Origin: Haematobia irritans
Lineage: Eukaryota > Arthropoda > Insecta > Diptera > Muscidae
Direction of reading: 5' to 3'
Assembly (NCBI RefSeq): GCF_050003625.1
Contig: NC_134400.1
Location: 193,345,726-193,409,725, forward strand
Length of the DNA stretch: 64,000 bases
How positions within the stretch are numbered: position 1 is the first letter of the stretch; each line of letters begins with the position of its first letter. The notes beneath the pieces are model-generated. The model ran no database searches. It saw only the letters and a program-made list of their open reading frames with translations, and was not told the origin of the DNA. Made by a program: the position numbers and the translations under genes. This document shows positions 1 to 10,507 of this stretch, piece by piece.

Positions 1-617
1 CACAAAAATTGGTCCATATCGGTTCGTAATCATGGTTGCCAGTCGAGCCAAAAATAATCTACCAAGATTTAATTTTTATAGAAAGCATTGTCAAAATGTT
101 ATCTCTATAGACAATTTTGTCAATATTTTATTTCTATAGAAAATGTTGTCAAAATTTTATTTCTATAGAAAATTTTGTCAAAATTTTATTTCTATAGAAA
201 ATTTTTTCCAAATTGTATTTCTATAGAAAATGTTGTCAAAATTTTATTTCTATAGAAAAATTTGTCAAAATTTTATTTCTATAGAAAATTTTTTCCAAAT
301 TTTATTTCTATAGAAAATTTTTTCCAAATTTTATTTCTATAGAAAATGTTGTCAAAATTTTATTTCTATAGAAACTTTAAACTTAAGTTATATACGTATT
401 TAATCGGCCTTTTTTAGTTTAATATATACCACGTATGTATTATGTGGTATATATTACGGTGTTAGGAGGTTTTAAGACACCTTGCCTTCGGCAAGTGTTA
501 CCGCAAGCCAAGTAATTCGATTGTGGATGACAGTCTTCAGTAGAAGTTTCTACGCAATCCATGGTGGAGGGTACATAAGCTTCGGCCTGGCCGAACTTAC
601 GGCCGTTTATACTTGTT
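1..617 (-). mobile_element. Helitron-like family A element, 3'-truncated by the window edge, with an internal 29-bp array
   Basis: Bases 1-60 match the internal segment seen at about 46440-46510 (ACCAATTTTTGTG region followed by the GAGCCAAAAATAATCTACC junction, on the minus strand). Bases 378-617 are the 5' end of family A on the minus strand: the palindromic TTCGGCCAGGCCGAA block, the TACCCTCCACCATGG motif and the terminal AACAAGTA. The two parts are separated by the 29-bp array, as in the copies at 12865-14528 and 44551-47386. No coding capacity is visible. Mini-me and DINE-1 elements are known non-autonomous Helitron relatives of flies; assignment to that group is inference. Confidence 0.75.
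61..376 (+). repeat. 29-bp AT-rich palindromic tandem array (about 11 units)
   Basis: Head-to-tail units of about 29 bp, each containing the palindrome TTTCTATAGAAA and the near-palindrome AAAATTTTGTCAAAATTTT. In this orientation the central triplet reads GTC on the plus strand. The array lies inside a family A element. Confidence 0.95.
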
Positions 618-731
618 ATACATATTTAATATAATTATTTATTTAACAATGATATATGATCGTTTTACAATTTTGACCGAATTCTACGAAATAAAATTTG
701 TTGCATTCAAAAGATCATAACGCAGTTTTAA

Positions 732-805
732 ACAAACAAGTATGAAAAATCTAGATCCACATTTTCCATAACATATCAAATCCGTCAAATGTGTTGGGAT
801 CTAGA
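732..805 (+). mobile_element. Diverged fragment of family B 5' module
   Basis: It starts with AAACAAGTATG and keeps the CATATCAAATCCGTCAAATG block seen in the better family B 5' modules at 23570, 49528 and 53658. It is short and degenerate. Confidence 0.6.
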
Positions 806-835
806 AATTTGCCACAAATATGTGTTTTGTGTCAG

Positions 836-1068
836 AATTAGAGAAGTACGCGTGACTCGAAATTCTCGTGACACGCGTGAATCACTTGAGTCGTGAACAA
901 AATCCAAAGAAACTTTCGTGAATGTGCGTGAATTGAACTAAAATAACTATATCGTGCGTAAGAAACAAAAACCAGTGTCGTGCGTAAGAAACAAAAAGAT
1001 TTAATTCATCGAATACACTCGTATGTTACCTTAAATTAATTGAGCTGTCGAACTAGATTTTGGTTTTG

Positions 1069-1121
<53 letters not shown>

Positions 1122-1359
1122 GATTACCCGATATTTTATGTCTACAGTTTTTGTTAGAAGTTTAACAAATTTTGTCCAGATCGAGTCAGAGTTAAATGTA
1201 TGTATATACATATACGACACTGGTTTTTGTTTCTTACGCACGACATAGTTATTTTAGTTCAATTCACGCACATTCACGAAAGTTGCTTTGGATTTTGTTC
1301 ACGACTCAAGTGATTCACGCGTGTCACGAGAATTTCGAGTCACGCGTACTTCTCTAATT
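836..1359. mobile_element. Foldback-type MITE with about 145-bp inverted arms
   Basis: The left arm 836-980 is almost perfectly repeated in inverted orientation at 1215-1359; I count about two mismatches. The arms begin AATTAGAGAAGTACGCG and contain several CACGCGTG/CACGAG motifs. The centre holds a (TA)n tract. No transposase and no clear target duplication were seen, so the superfamily is unknown. Confidence 0.85.
1072..1118. repeat. (TA)n microsatellite
   Basis: Uninterrupted alternating TA of about 46 bp at the centre of the foldback element. The short ORF of alternating Y and I residues here is an artefact. Confidence 0.98.
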
Positions 1360-3380
1360 TTTTTAGATTTTCTATAAAAATTTTATTTTTATAGAAAATT
1401 TTGTCAAAATTTTATTTCTATAGAAAATTTTGTCAAAATTTTATTTTTATAGAAAATGCGGTCAAGATTTTATTTCTATAGAAAATTTTGTCAAAATTTT
1501 ATTTCCATAGAAAAATTTGTCAAAATTGTATTTCTATAGACAATTTATTTCCATAGAAAATTTGTCAAAATTTTATTTCAATAGAAAATTTTGCCAACAT
1601 TTTATTTCCATAGAAAAAATTGTCAAAATTTTATTTCTATAGAAAATTTTCTCAAAATTTTATTTCTGTATAAATTTTTTTCAAAATTTTATCTCTATAG
1701 AAAATTGTCTCAAAAATTTATTTCTATAGAAAATTTTGCAAAATTTTATTTCCATAGAAAATTTTGTCAACATTTTATTTCTATAGAAAATTTTGCCAAA
1801 ATTTTATTTCCATAGAAAATTTTGTACAAAATTTTATTTCAATAGAAAATTGTCTCAAAAATTTATTTCTATAGAAAATTGTCTCAAAATTTTATTTCTA
1901 TACAACATTTTGCCTAAATTTTATTTCTATAGAAAATTTTGTCAAAATTTTATTCCTTAGGAAATTTTCTCAAAATTTTATTTCTATAGAAAATTTTCTC
2001 AAAATTTTATTTCTATAGAAAATTTTGTCAAACTTTTATTTCTTTGGAAAATTTTTGTCAAAATTTTATTTCTATAGAAAATCTTTTCAAAATTTTATTT
2101 CTATATAATTTTGTCAAACTTTTATTTCTTTGGAAAAATTTGTCAAAAATCTATTTCTTTAGAAAATTTTGTCAAACTTTTATTTCTTTGGAAAATTTTG
2201 TCAAAATTTTATTTCTATAGAAAATTTTGTACAAAATTTTATTTCAATAGAAAATTGTCTCAAAAATTTATTTCTATACAACATTTTGCCTAAATTTTAT
2301 TTCTATAGAAAATTTTGTCAAAATTTTATTCCTTAGGAAATTTTCTCAAAATTTTATTTCTATAGAAAATTTTCTCAAAATTTTATTTCTATAGAAAATT
2401 TTGTCAAACTTTTATTTCTTTGGAAAATTTTGTCAAAATTTTATTTCTATAGAAAATTTTTTCAAAATTTTATTTCTATATAATTTTGTCAAACTTTTAT
2501 TTCTTTGGAAAAATTTGTCAAAAATCTATTTCTTTAGAAAATTTTGTCAAACTTTTATTTCTTTGGAAAAATTTGTCAAAATTTTATTTCTATAGAAAAT
2601 TTTGTCAAAATTATTTCCATAGAAAATTTCGTCAGAATTTTATTTCTATAGAAAATTTTGTCAAAATTTTATTTCCATAGAAAATTTGTCAAAATTTTAT
2701 TTCAATAGAAAATTTTGCCAAAATTTTATTTCCATAGAAAATTTTGTCAAAATTTTATTTCTATAGAAAATTTTGTCAAAATTTTATTTCTATAGAACAT
2801 TTGGTCAAAGTTTATTTTATTTCTGTAGAACATTTTCTCAAAATTTTATTTCTATAGAAAATTTTCTCAAACTTTTTATTCTTTGGAAAATTTTGTCAAA
2901 ATTTTATTTCTATACAACGTTTTGTCAAAATTTTTTTTCTATAGAAAATTTTGTCAAAATTTTATTTCTATAGAAAATTTTCTCAAAATTTTATTTCTAT
3001 AAAAAATTTTTTCAAAATTTTATTTTTATAGAAAATATGGTCAAAATTTTATTTCTATAGAAAATTTTGTCAAAATTTTATTTTCTATAGAAAATTTTGT
3101 CAAACTTTTATTTCTTTGGAAAATTTTGTCAAAATTTTATTGCTATAGAAAATTTTGTCAAAATTTTATTTCTTTTGAAAATTTTGTCAAAATTTTATTG
3201 CTATAGAAAATTTTGTCAAACTTTTATTTCTTTCGAAAATTTTGTCAAAATTTTATTTCTTTGGAAAATTTTGTCAAAATTTTATTGTTATAGAAAATTT
3301 TGTCAAAAATATATTTCCATAGAAAATTTTGTAAAAAGTTTATTTCTATAGAAATTTTTGTCAAAATTTTATTTCCTTTT
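1360..3380 (+). repeat. 29-bp AT-rich palindromic tandem array, about 70 units
   Basis: Continuous degenerate 29-bp units in the GTC orientation. Variant units (for example with ATTCCTTAGG) recur about 376 bp apart (1951 and 2327), so blocks of about 13 units were duplicated. The many 60-84 residue ORFs here (FYFYRKFCQNF/ISIENFVKIL pattern) arise because 29 is not divisible by 3: translation rotates through three frames of the unit until it meets TAG. They are not genes. Confidence 0.95.
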
Positions 3381-3424
3381 TGTCTTTTGTCCTTTTTGTT
3401 GTATTGTAAAAATTTTCTTTCTTT

Positions 3425-3950
3425 TTGGATCCGGAAGTGGTGCAAAATTGACGCAGAAGCGATGAATTTAACATGGGCTTATCATAGGACGGAAGTCTTC
3501 CATTTCAACAGCCGTTGCACTGAATTTGCATCACTTCTTCAGATGTGATCCGAATTCAATGTTTTGGATGTAAATTAAAAAAATTCTGTAATAATTTGTC
3601 AAAAAATATTTTTTATAATTTTTTATTGGATTCTAACGCTTGTCAAAAACGATTGACCTCAAATATTTTCAAAAATTCACAATTTTTTCAAATTGGATTT
3701 AGCATTTTTTTCGACAAAATTTAAATGATTTGTACCATTTTATCAATTCTTACTCTGTCTTTAACATATTTGAAACAAAAAAGTTTAAATTACCCATTAA
3801 AAGTATGAAAATACCAAGTTATAAAAAATAGAATTAAAAGAACTTTCTGGGTAGTTAAAATAAAGAACATTATGGGGAGTGCAACTTCTAGAAGTGCTTT
3901 TAAAGTTGTGGCTATGGAAGAACTTCGAAATTTTTTGCTGGGTTGTAATA
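3425..3950 (+). repeat. Interspersed repeat R1, first copy
   Basis: This stretch, which includes the block around GAAGTGGTGCAAAATTG, recurs in inverted orientation with moderate divergence at about 5835-6345. No coding region is convincing. With 3951-4128 it forms the non-coding sequence upstream of gene 1, and no exon 1 for gene 1 could be recognised in it. Confidence 0.7.
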
Positions 3951-4128
3951 CAATAAAAGAAATGTATGAGCCAGTTTGAAAAATGTTGACCACTGGACTC
4001 TTTTTGGGCTTAAAAGATTCGGATGGTGAGCTAAGCTCTCCTCGGGGTTCTTGATTTTTTCTATGGATGTAGAATCTAAATTATGAGAATTCCCATATCT
4101 GAATGACTTTATTTTCCATATTATTTAG

Positions 4129-4731
4129 GTCCTCATCTCTTTGGCCCTTGTTGCCAGCGCTGTAGCTACTCCTGGTTATTTGGGTGATCTTGATCATGGC
4201 TACTATGGCGGCCATGCCATTGCTGCTGCTCCTGCTATTTCATATGCAGCTCCAGCCATAACTAAAATTGCTGCGGCTCCCGCCATCTCTTATTCAGCTC
4301 CTGCTTATGCTCATGCCCCATCGTATTCATATGCTGCTCCAGCTATTACTAAAATCGCTGCTGCCCCAGCAATTTCTTATGCTGCTCCAACTATCACCAA
4401 ATATGCTGCCCCTTCGATTTCCTATGCTGCCCCGGCCATTACAAAAGTAGCTGCTGCTCCAGCTATCTCTTATGCTGCCCCAGCCATTACTAAATATACA
4501 TCGGCACCCACATACTCTTATGCTGCCCCTGCCATTACTAAATACGCTGCTGCCCCAGCTATTTCTTATGCCGCTCCAGCTATTACTAAATATGCTGCTG
4601 CTCCAGCAATTTCATATGCTGCCCCAGCTGTAACCAAAATTGCTGCAGCTCCAGCAATTTCATATTCAGCTCCAGCCTTAAGTTTTGACCATGGTTATGG
4701 ACATGGCTTAAGCTATGGTCATGGTTGGTAA
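4129..4731 (+). CDS. Gene 1, exon 2: alanine/proline-rich cuticle-type protein
   Basis: A pyrimidine-rich tract and ATTATTTAG form a 3' splice site ending at 4128. The exon opens in phase 0 with VLISLALVASAVATPG, the hydrophobic part of a signal peptide, and runs 200 codons to TAA. The mature part starts with a Gly/Tyr/His segment (DHGYYGGHA), continues with about a dozen AAPAISYAAPAITK-type repeats, and ends DHGYGHGLSYGHGW. AAP[AV] repeats are a known hallmark of insect cuticular proteins of the low-complexity class. The first exon (initiator Met plus a few residues) is not identified. Genes 2 and 3 have first exons more than 5 kb away, so it may lie left of the window. An ATG directly abutting GTGAGC near 4032 is a weak alternative. 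Role: structural, secreted to cuticle (inferred). Confidence 0.88.
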   Translation, partial: VLISLALVASAVATPGYLGDLDHGYYGGHAIAAAPAISYAAPAITKIAAAPAISYSAPAYAHAPSYSYAAPAITKIAAAPAISYAAPTITKYAAPSISYAAPAITKVAAAPAISYAAPAITKYTSAPTYSYAAPAITKYAAAPAISYAAPAITKYAAAPAISYAAPAVTKIAAAPAISYSAPALSFDHGYGHGLSYGHGW

Positions 4732-4949
4732 AAGCTTATCTTACTGAGCGCATCTAGTAAAAGGTCTTTGAGTAAAATTGAAAGTCGACAGAGCCTTGTA
4801 AGAGCCGGATGTGATGAGACCTTAAGTATGGAGTTGTAAGAGAAAGATGCTACGTGAAATCTTGCTGTTTAAAATTTCATTTCTGAAAATTGTATTCTGT
4901 GTTTTCTATTAAAAACTGATCCTCGATTTTTATTTTTGCATCTGTTGTT

Positions 4950-4955
4950 AATAAA
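4950..4955 (+). terminator. Candidate polyadenylation signal of gene 1
   Basis: AATAAA lies about 220 nt after the gene 1 stop codon, in otherwise AT-rich sequence. No other feature was seen in 4732-5190. Confidence 0.5.
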
Positions 4956-5194
4956 AAAAATATATATAAAAAAAATGTGGTTTTTATTTTTAAGGTAAAT
5001 CTAAGGTCATGGGCAAAAAAATATAGATCGGCTTTTAAATAGTAAAACCTAAGAAACAAATGTTATCGTAATTTGCCATTTTCGTATATTAGGATTTGGA
5101 ATCACGGTTGGCATAGTTGGTAGAATTCTACAAAAAAATGGTAAATTTTTTACTGGTAGATTTTTTGATGTATTGGTATATATTCCTTTCCAAA

Positions 5195-5358
5195 ATTTTT
5201 CTAAAGAAATAAAATTTTGACAAAATTTGCCAAAGAAATAAAATTTTGACAAATTTTCTATACAAATAAAATTTTGAAAAAATCTTGACAAAATTTGCCA
5301 AAGAAATAAAATTTTGACAAAATTTTCTCTAAAAATAAAATTTGACAAAATTTTCTAT
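5195..5358 (-). repeat. 29-bp AT-rich palindromic array, short
   Basis: About six units in the GAC orientation, ending directly at the AACAAGTA 5' end of the family A element at 5361. Confidence 0.9.
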
Positions 5359-5663
5359 AGAACAAGTATATATGGCCGTAAGTTCGGCCAGGCCGAATCT
5401 TATGTACCCTCCACCATGGATTGCGTAGAAACTTTTACGAAAGCCTGTCATCCACAATCGAATTACTTGGGTTGTGGTATCTTAAAACTTCTTAAAGGGT
5501 GATACGGTCAAAATTTGGTCAAGGGAAAATGCGTGTAAATCGGTGAAAACGTTTATTTAAAAAATCAAATTAAATTTCTTTTTCAAGTTCAATTAGTATA
5601 AAAGTCAGGAAAAATATTCAGTTAGGCTTTCGCTTTTCAAAATCCGAATTGCCGGGCCTCACG

Positions 5664-6716
5664 CATTAGCGTAGCTAGAAAAATTTCCTAGGGGGGGCTA
5701 TAGCCCCCCTAGCTAAAAAATTATAGACTGAACTTATAGGTTCAATTAATGTTTTATTTCATAAAATTGAATAGAAAATTAGACATCAAAATAACTCGAC
5801 AATTAATTTTTAATAAAGCAACTAAAAGTAGTTCCACACTTTTCCCAGCAAAAAAATTGTGAGTTGTTCTAAAGGCACAACTTTAAAAGCACTTCCAAAA
5901 ATGCCCTCAATTATTTTAACTACACAGGAAGTTTTTTTACTTAATTTTTTTCATATTTTAATGTGTAATTTTTTGTTTTCTTTTTTTCTAATAGTTTAAA
6001 AAAAGAGGAAGAATAAATAAATTGGTACAAATTTTGAAAATTTTGCCATAAAACTGCTAAATCCATTATAGAAAAATCGATAATTTTGGAAATTATTCGA
6101 GGAAAAACATTTCAAACAAGCGTCAGAATGTATTAAAAATCATAAAAACAATAAAAAAATTATTTCTTTGGGAAAATATCACAAAATTTTCAAATTTCAA
6201 ATTCACATTCAAAACACTGAATTCGGATCTCACCTTAAGAAGTGATGCAAATTCATTGCAACGGTTCTTGAAACGGTGGACATTTGTCCTATGACAAGCT
6301 CATATTACATTCATTGCTTCTCCGCCAATTTTGCACCACTTCTAGACCCAAAAAGAACATTTTCACTACTTTTTCGGCGACGCTTTTTCGCAGCATTATT
6401 AAGATATTAATTTATGAAAGAATAGTTTTAATAGCAATATATCAATCAAAAGGTCAACCACAGCTTTATTTAATAAATATCTGACTTCAAACATTGCCAT
6501 CGGTAACTGCTACCACAACCCAAGTAATTCGATTGTTCATGGAAGTCTTTAGCGGAACATTGTGCGATTGTATATACTTGTTTAATTGTTATAAAAATTA
6601 AAAAAACTATTGACATTTATTGAAAAATGGAAAATCATAGAGTTTCAAATTCTGGGGGGGCTAAAATTTTTCTGGGGGGTCTAAGCCCCCTCCCCAGAGG
6701 CCTTCCTACGCTTATG
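5664..6716. mobile_element. hAT-like non-autonomous element (1053 bp)
   Basis: It is flanked by a perfect 8-bp duplication GCCTCACG (5656-5663 and 6717-6724), the size typical of hAT. Termini are CATTAGCGTAGCTAG and, reading inward from the right, CATAAGCGTAGGAAG. Both ends carry a G-run/C-run hairpin (GGGGGGCTATAGCCCCCC at the left). The interior contains repeat R1 inverted (about 5835-6345) and a family A 5' scrap (about 6505-6590). No transposase was seen. Confidence 0.85.
5835..6345 (-). repeat. Interspersed repeat R1, inverted second copy
   Basis: Reverse-complement match to 3425-3950 with moderate divergence, for example the shared CACAACTTTAAAAGCACTTC block. It lies within the hAT-like element. 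Confidence 0.7.
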
Positions 6717-8530
6717 GCCTCACGCTTGACACCTGCCATCAGATTTTGTACAGCCGCCTTGTCCACCTTCTTCGCCGCAGAAAGCCAGTTTGCCTTGAAC
6801 TGCTGCTCGTCCTTAGCAGTTTTTTGGTCTTCTTTAGGTTCCATTCTAAAGAAGACACACCTTCAAAATGAGGGGTGTTCAGGTTTTTTAAATGCAAAAT
6901 TGAAAGAAATACGTCAAGTTTATATTGACCAAATTTTAACTGTATCACCCTTTAACATCGTTTTCTAAATAGTGAGTTAGTCCATACGTGGTATATATTA
7001 GACAAAAACGAATCGATATGGACTTTTGCACGATACGTAGAGAACCAGAATTGAAATATGGGGGTGCTTATATAGGGGCTATATACAATTATAAACTTGA
7101 TATGGACCAATTTTTGTGTTATTGGGAATCGATTTATCTGACGGCTATATATAACTATAGACCGATATGGACCTATTTAGACATGTTTGTTAACGGCCAT
7201 ATACTAGCACAATGTACCAAATCTCAACTGACTCGGATGAAATTTGCCCCTCCAAGAGGCTCCAAAACCAAATCTCGGAACGGTTTATATGGGGCCTAAA
7301 TATGATTATGGACTGATATGGACTACTTCAGGCATGGTTGGTTAATATCATATACTAACACCACGTACCAAATTTCAACCAGATCGGATGAATATTGCTT
7401 CTCCAAAAGGCACCGGAGGTCAAATCTGGGGATCGGTTTATATGGGGGCTATAAATAATTATGGACCGATATGGACCAATTCTGGCACGGTTGTTAGAGA
7501 CCATATACTAACACCATGTTCCAAATTTCAACCAGATCGGATGAATTTTGCTTCTCCAAAAGCCTCCGCAAGCCAAATCTGGGGATCGGTTTATATGGGG
7601 GCTATATATAATTATGAACCGATGTCGCCCAATTTTTGCATGGTTGTTAGAGACCATATACTAACACCATGTTCCAAATTTCAATCGGATCGGATGAAAT
7701 TTGCTTCTATCAGAGGCTCCGCAAGCCAAATCTGGGGGTCGGTTTATATGGGGCTATATATAATTATGAACCGATGTCGCCCAATTTTTGCATGGTTGTT
7801 AGAGACCATATACTAACTCCATGTTCCAAATTTCAACCAGATCGGATGAATTTTGCTTCTCCAAAAGCCTCCGCAAGCCAAATCTGGGGATCGGTTTATA
7901 TGGGGGCTATATATAATTATGAACCGATGTGGGCCAATTTTTTCATGGTTGTTAGAGACCATATACTTACACCATGTACCAAATTTCAACCGGATCGGAT
8001 GAAATTTGCTTCTCTTAGAGCAATCGCAAGCCAAATTAGGGGTCCGTTTATTTGGGGGCTATACGTTAAAGTGGACCGATATGGCCCATTTGTAATACCA
8101 TCCGACCTACATCAATAGCAACTACTTGTGTCAAGTTTCAAGTCGAATGCTTGTTTCGTTCGGAAGTTAGCGTGATTTCAACAGGCGGACGGACATGCTC
8201 AGATCGACTTAGAATTTCACCACGACCCAGAATATATATTCTTTATGGGGTCTTAGAGCAATATTTCGATGTGTTACAAACAGAATGACAAAGTTAATAT
8301 ACCCCCATGGTGGTGGAGGGTATAAAAATCGTAACCGTAACCAAATCTGCGAATCGGTTTAGATCATATTGGATATCCAACATCGCGATAGAATATTTTC
8401 AGTGTGGTCAAATATTTGTCATCGCCTTTATGACCGAATTTGCTTTATTAAAATTAAATTTTATAACTCATGTTTTTTTGCCCACTTTTTAGATCGTTCT
8501 CTTTATACACAATTTCTTTCAGTGTTTCAT

Positions 8531-8546
8531 TTTATTGAAATTTATT
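8531..8546 (-). terminator. Candidate polyadenylation signals of gene 2
   Basis: Two AATAAA hexamers on the minus strand (8536-8531 and 8546-8541), about 100-115 nt after the gene 2 stop codon. Confidence 0.55.
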
Positions 8547-8645
8547 TGGGACAAACTCACAATAATTTTAAAACATTCATGAAACAGGAAATACTTAAAA
8601 TATAACAAAGAATTGCAATTGGTAGAAATAAATTTTGCTCCGAAA

Positions 8646-9242
8646 TTACGGATATCCACCACCACCTTTTCCACCGTATCCACCACCTCCTTCATAGCCG
8701 CCATAACCACCACCACCTCCAAATCCTCCTTTTCCACCAAAACCTCCACCACCAAATCCACCTTTTCCTCCATAACCACCGCCGCCACCACCTTCGTAGC
8801 CTCCATAACCACCGCCTCCAAATCCACCTTTTCCACCATAACCACCTCCACCGCCTCCACCGAAACCACCTTTTCCACCAAAACCTTCATAGCCGCCATA
8901 TCCGCCTCCACCACCTCCTTTTCCACCATAACCGCCACCTCCTTCGTAACCACCATAACCACCACCGCCGCCTCCTTTGCCACCGTAACCGCCACCGCCG
9001 CCTCCACCATAACCACCACCTCCTACAGCAAGGCCAACTTTTACAATGGGAACTGCAGCAACTTTATAGACAGGAGCTGCTACTATCGCATGACCACCTC
9101 CACCGCCGCCACCATATCCACCATAATCACCTCCACCACCATGACCTCCACCACCGTATTCGCCACCACCACCATAGCCTCCACTAAGGAAACCAGCTAA
9201 AGATGAGTTACATTTCAAAAAAAGAGCGAAAAGTAGAATGCC
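8646..9242 (-). CDS. Gene 2, exon 2: glycine-rich cuticle-type protein
   Basis: On the minus strand a long pyrimidine tract and CAG (ending at 9243) precede a phase-0 exon that opens GILLFALFLKCNSSLAGFL, the core and cleavage region of a signal peptide. The exon continues 198 codons to TAA at 8646-8648. The mature protein is GGYGGGG repeats with GGKGGFGG and GGYEGG variants, interrupted once by an AAP-type segment (AIVAAPVYKVAAVPIVKVG) like that in gene 3. Known family: glycine-rich insect cuticular or structural secreted proteins. The initiator lies in the tiny exon 1 at 14773-14784. SSLAGFL is shared with gene 3, so the two are likely paralogues. The 195-residue ORF on the other strand is a shadow of the GGY codons. 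Confidence 0.9.
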   Translation of the reverse strand, partial: GILLFALFLKCNSSLAGFLSGGYGGGGEYGGGGHGGGGDYGGYGGGGGGGHAIVAAPVYKVAAVPIVKVGLAVGGGGYGGGGGGGYGGKGGGGGGYGGYEGGGGYGGKGGGGGGYGGYEGFGGKGGFGGGGGGGYGGKGGFGGGGYGGYEGGGGGGYGGKGGFGGGGFGGKGGFGGGGGYGGYEGGGGYGGKGGGGYP

Positions 9243-9479
9243 CTGAAAAAGAAAAAAAAAGAAAGCTTGAAATCTCTTTGGCACAATATCGTTCTATTCG
9301 ATTTTAGAGAAATTGTCTGTTGAGAAATTTGCAGATATCTTTGGCCGTTTTTGGACTAAAACTTAAGACTTCTTAATGTTGTCTCCTTAAGTTAGTCCTT
9401 TTGGAGTCTATGTTAGATAAAAGCAGGCATATTATATACATATATAAGCTAATTCAATTCTTGGTCATTTTATATAGAG

Positions 9480-9858
9480 TATATAAATAATTATGGACCG
9501 TTATAATTCAATTTTTGCCTGGTTCTTAAAGAGAGTCTGGAGGTCAAATCTGCACACAAACATTTTTTTCTGATTCAATAACGAAATCAATTGATCCAAT
9601 TAAGTTTATTTGGGAGCTGTATATAATTATGGACCGATACGGACAAATTTTCTGCATGGTTGTTAAAGTCCACAGATGACTATCATGAACAAAATTTCAA
9701 CCCGATGAAATTTTTTTCCTCCGCGAGGCTCCGCAAACTAAATCTGAGGATTCGGTTTATAATGGAACCGGAAACACGGTTACCACTCGTGCCAAAAATA
9801 ATCTACCAACATTTTAGGAAGATTTTACCAAAAATCTACCAAATTTAAAAACTAATTG
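9480..9858. mobile_element. Family A internal fragments
   Basis: 153-bp unit pieces on the plus strand (TTATGGACCGAT, GAAATTTTTTTCCTCCGCGAGG) run to about 9770. They are followed by the ACCACTCGTGCCAAAAATAATCTACC junction, which normally borders the 29-bp array in the opposite orientation. This is a rearranged composite inside the intron proposed for gene 2. Confidence 0.65.
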
Positions 9859-9966
9859 TTTTTGTCAAAATTTTATTACTACATAAAATTTTGTCGAAAT
9901 TTTATTTCTATAGAAAATTTTGTCAAAATTTTATTTTTATAGAAAATTTTGTTAAAATTGTATTTC
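9859..9966 (+). repeat. 29-bp array, short remnant
   Basis: Three to four units in the GTC orientation. Confidence 0.85.
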
Positions 9967-10287
9967 CCCTACGGGAAACGGATCAACCTCAAGTCCGGTT
10001 TAGAACTAGTCCCTGGTGTGTATGGACAAGTCCCAGTTCTGGTCAAAACGTATGGAAGAGACCGGCCACTTTAACATGGGTTTGTCATTGACGGGGTAAA
10101 TTTACACTTTAGGATAACATGGGTTTGTCATTGACGGAGTAAATTTACACTTTAGGACACGTCTTGGGCTCATTCCAAAGGACACGGCCTGGGACAATTT
10201 AGCAGGAGTACACCATAGACAGGTCCTCAAGAGCCAGTTTCGGAAAAACTCTTCGAAATCTGTTTCATTTTGGGCATCCGAATCGCA
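9967..10287. other. Non-coding stretch with a 43-bp tandem duplication
   Basis: Higher GC than the surroundings and not recognised. The segment AACATGGGTTTGTCATTGAC plus its following bases occurs twice, 43 bp apart (10073 and 10116). Short ORFs here have no family resemblance. Confidence 0.6.
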
Positions 10288-10507
10288 CCCAAAATAAAAC
10301 AAGTAAGGAAAGTCTAAAGTCGGATCTAAATTTTCGATACCATATCACATCCGTCAAATGTGTTGGGGGCTATATATAAAGGTTTGTCCCAAATACATAC
10401 ATGTAAATATCACTCGATCTGGACAGAATTTGATAGACTTCTACAAAATCTATAGACTTAAAATTTAAGTCGGCTAATGCACTAGGTTGGAACACAATGT
10501 TAGTAAA
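10288..10507 (+). mobile_element. Family B 5' module (solo)
   Basis: AACAAGTAAGGAAAGTCTAA start, then the GATACCATATCACATCCGTC block and the TGTTAGTAAAAAC end. The part of the hairpin with GGGCGG...CCGAC is deleted. It abuts a family A 5' end. Confidence 0.8.

Larger units (their letters stand above)
5640..6844 (-). pseudogene. C-terminal remnant of a Tc1/mariner-superfamily transposase, split by a hAT insertion
   Basis: On the minus strand 6844-6725 encodes a piece with KTAKDEQQFKANW and VQNLMAGVKREA, which I recognise as resembling the C-terminus of Tc1-like transposases. The hAT element at 5664-6716 interrupts it inside the last codons; the reading continues on the other side for a few residues to a stop. 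About 50 residues remain. The catalytic DDE region is absent, so it cannot be active. Confidence 0.6.
5495..6952. mobile_element. Tc1/mariner-like defective element inserted in family A, itself interrupted
   Basis: Inverted termini read AAGGGTGATACGGTC at the left and AAGGGTGATACAGTT inward from the right. The uninterrupted A sequence in the copy at 20842-20882 shows one TTAACATCG where this element is flanked by TTAA on both sides. The duplication is therefore TA (Tc1/mariner) or TTAA (piggyBac); both readings fit. Without the hAT insertion the element is only about 400 bp. Confidence 0.8.
5361..8327 (+). mobile_element. Helitron-like family A element, full length, with nested insertions
   Basis: 5' end: AACAAGTATATATGGCCG, a TACGGCCGTA-like palindrome, TTCGGCCAGGCCGAA, then TACCCTCCACCATGG. 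3' end: a GTC-rich GACGGACGG stretch, a TA-rich AATATATATTC block, and a hairpin ending GGGTATAAAAA at 8327. Between about 7000 and 8100 lie 153-bp tandem units (starts of the repeated GATCGGTTTATATG motif near 7431, 7584, 7737). About 1.46 kb is a nested insertion at 5495-6952, after which the A sequence resumes. Architecture matches DINE/mini-me-type Helitron relatives (5' and 3' terminal hairpins, central ~150-bp repeats); the class assignment is inference. Confidence 0.85.

Noticed and set aside
1360..3380. Many 60-84 residue ORFs of the FYFYRKFCQNFISIENF type here and in all other 29-bp arrays
   Set aside because: They are the translation of the tandem repeat rotating through frames; no independent start context, and length is limited by the TAG in the third frame.
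4032..4034. ATG directly followed by GTGAGC as exon 1 of gene 1
   Set aside because: It would give a one-codon exon; the sister genes have 4-6 codon first exons, so it is kept only as a weak alternative.
8613..9200. 195-residue Thr/Ser-rich ORF on the plus strand
   Set aside because: It is the complement of the GGY-rich gene 2 exon; codon repeats make the opposite strand open.
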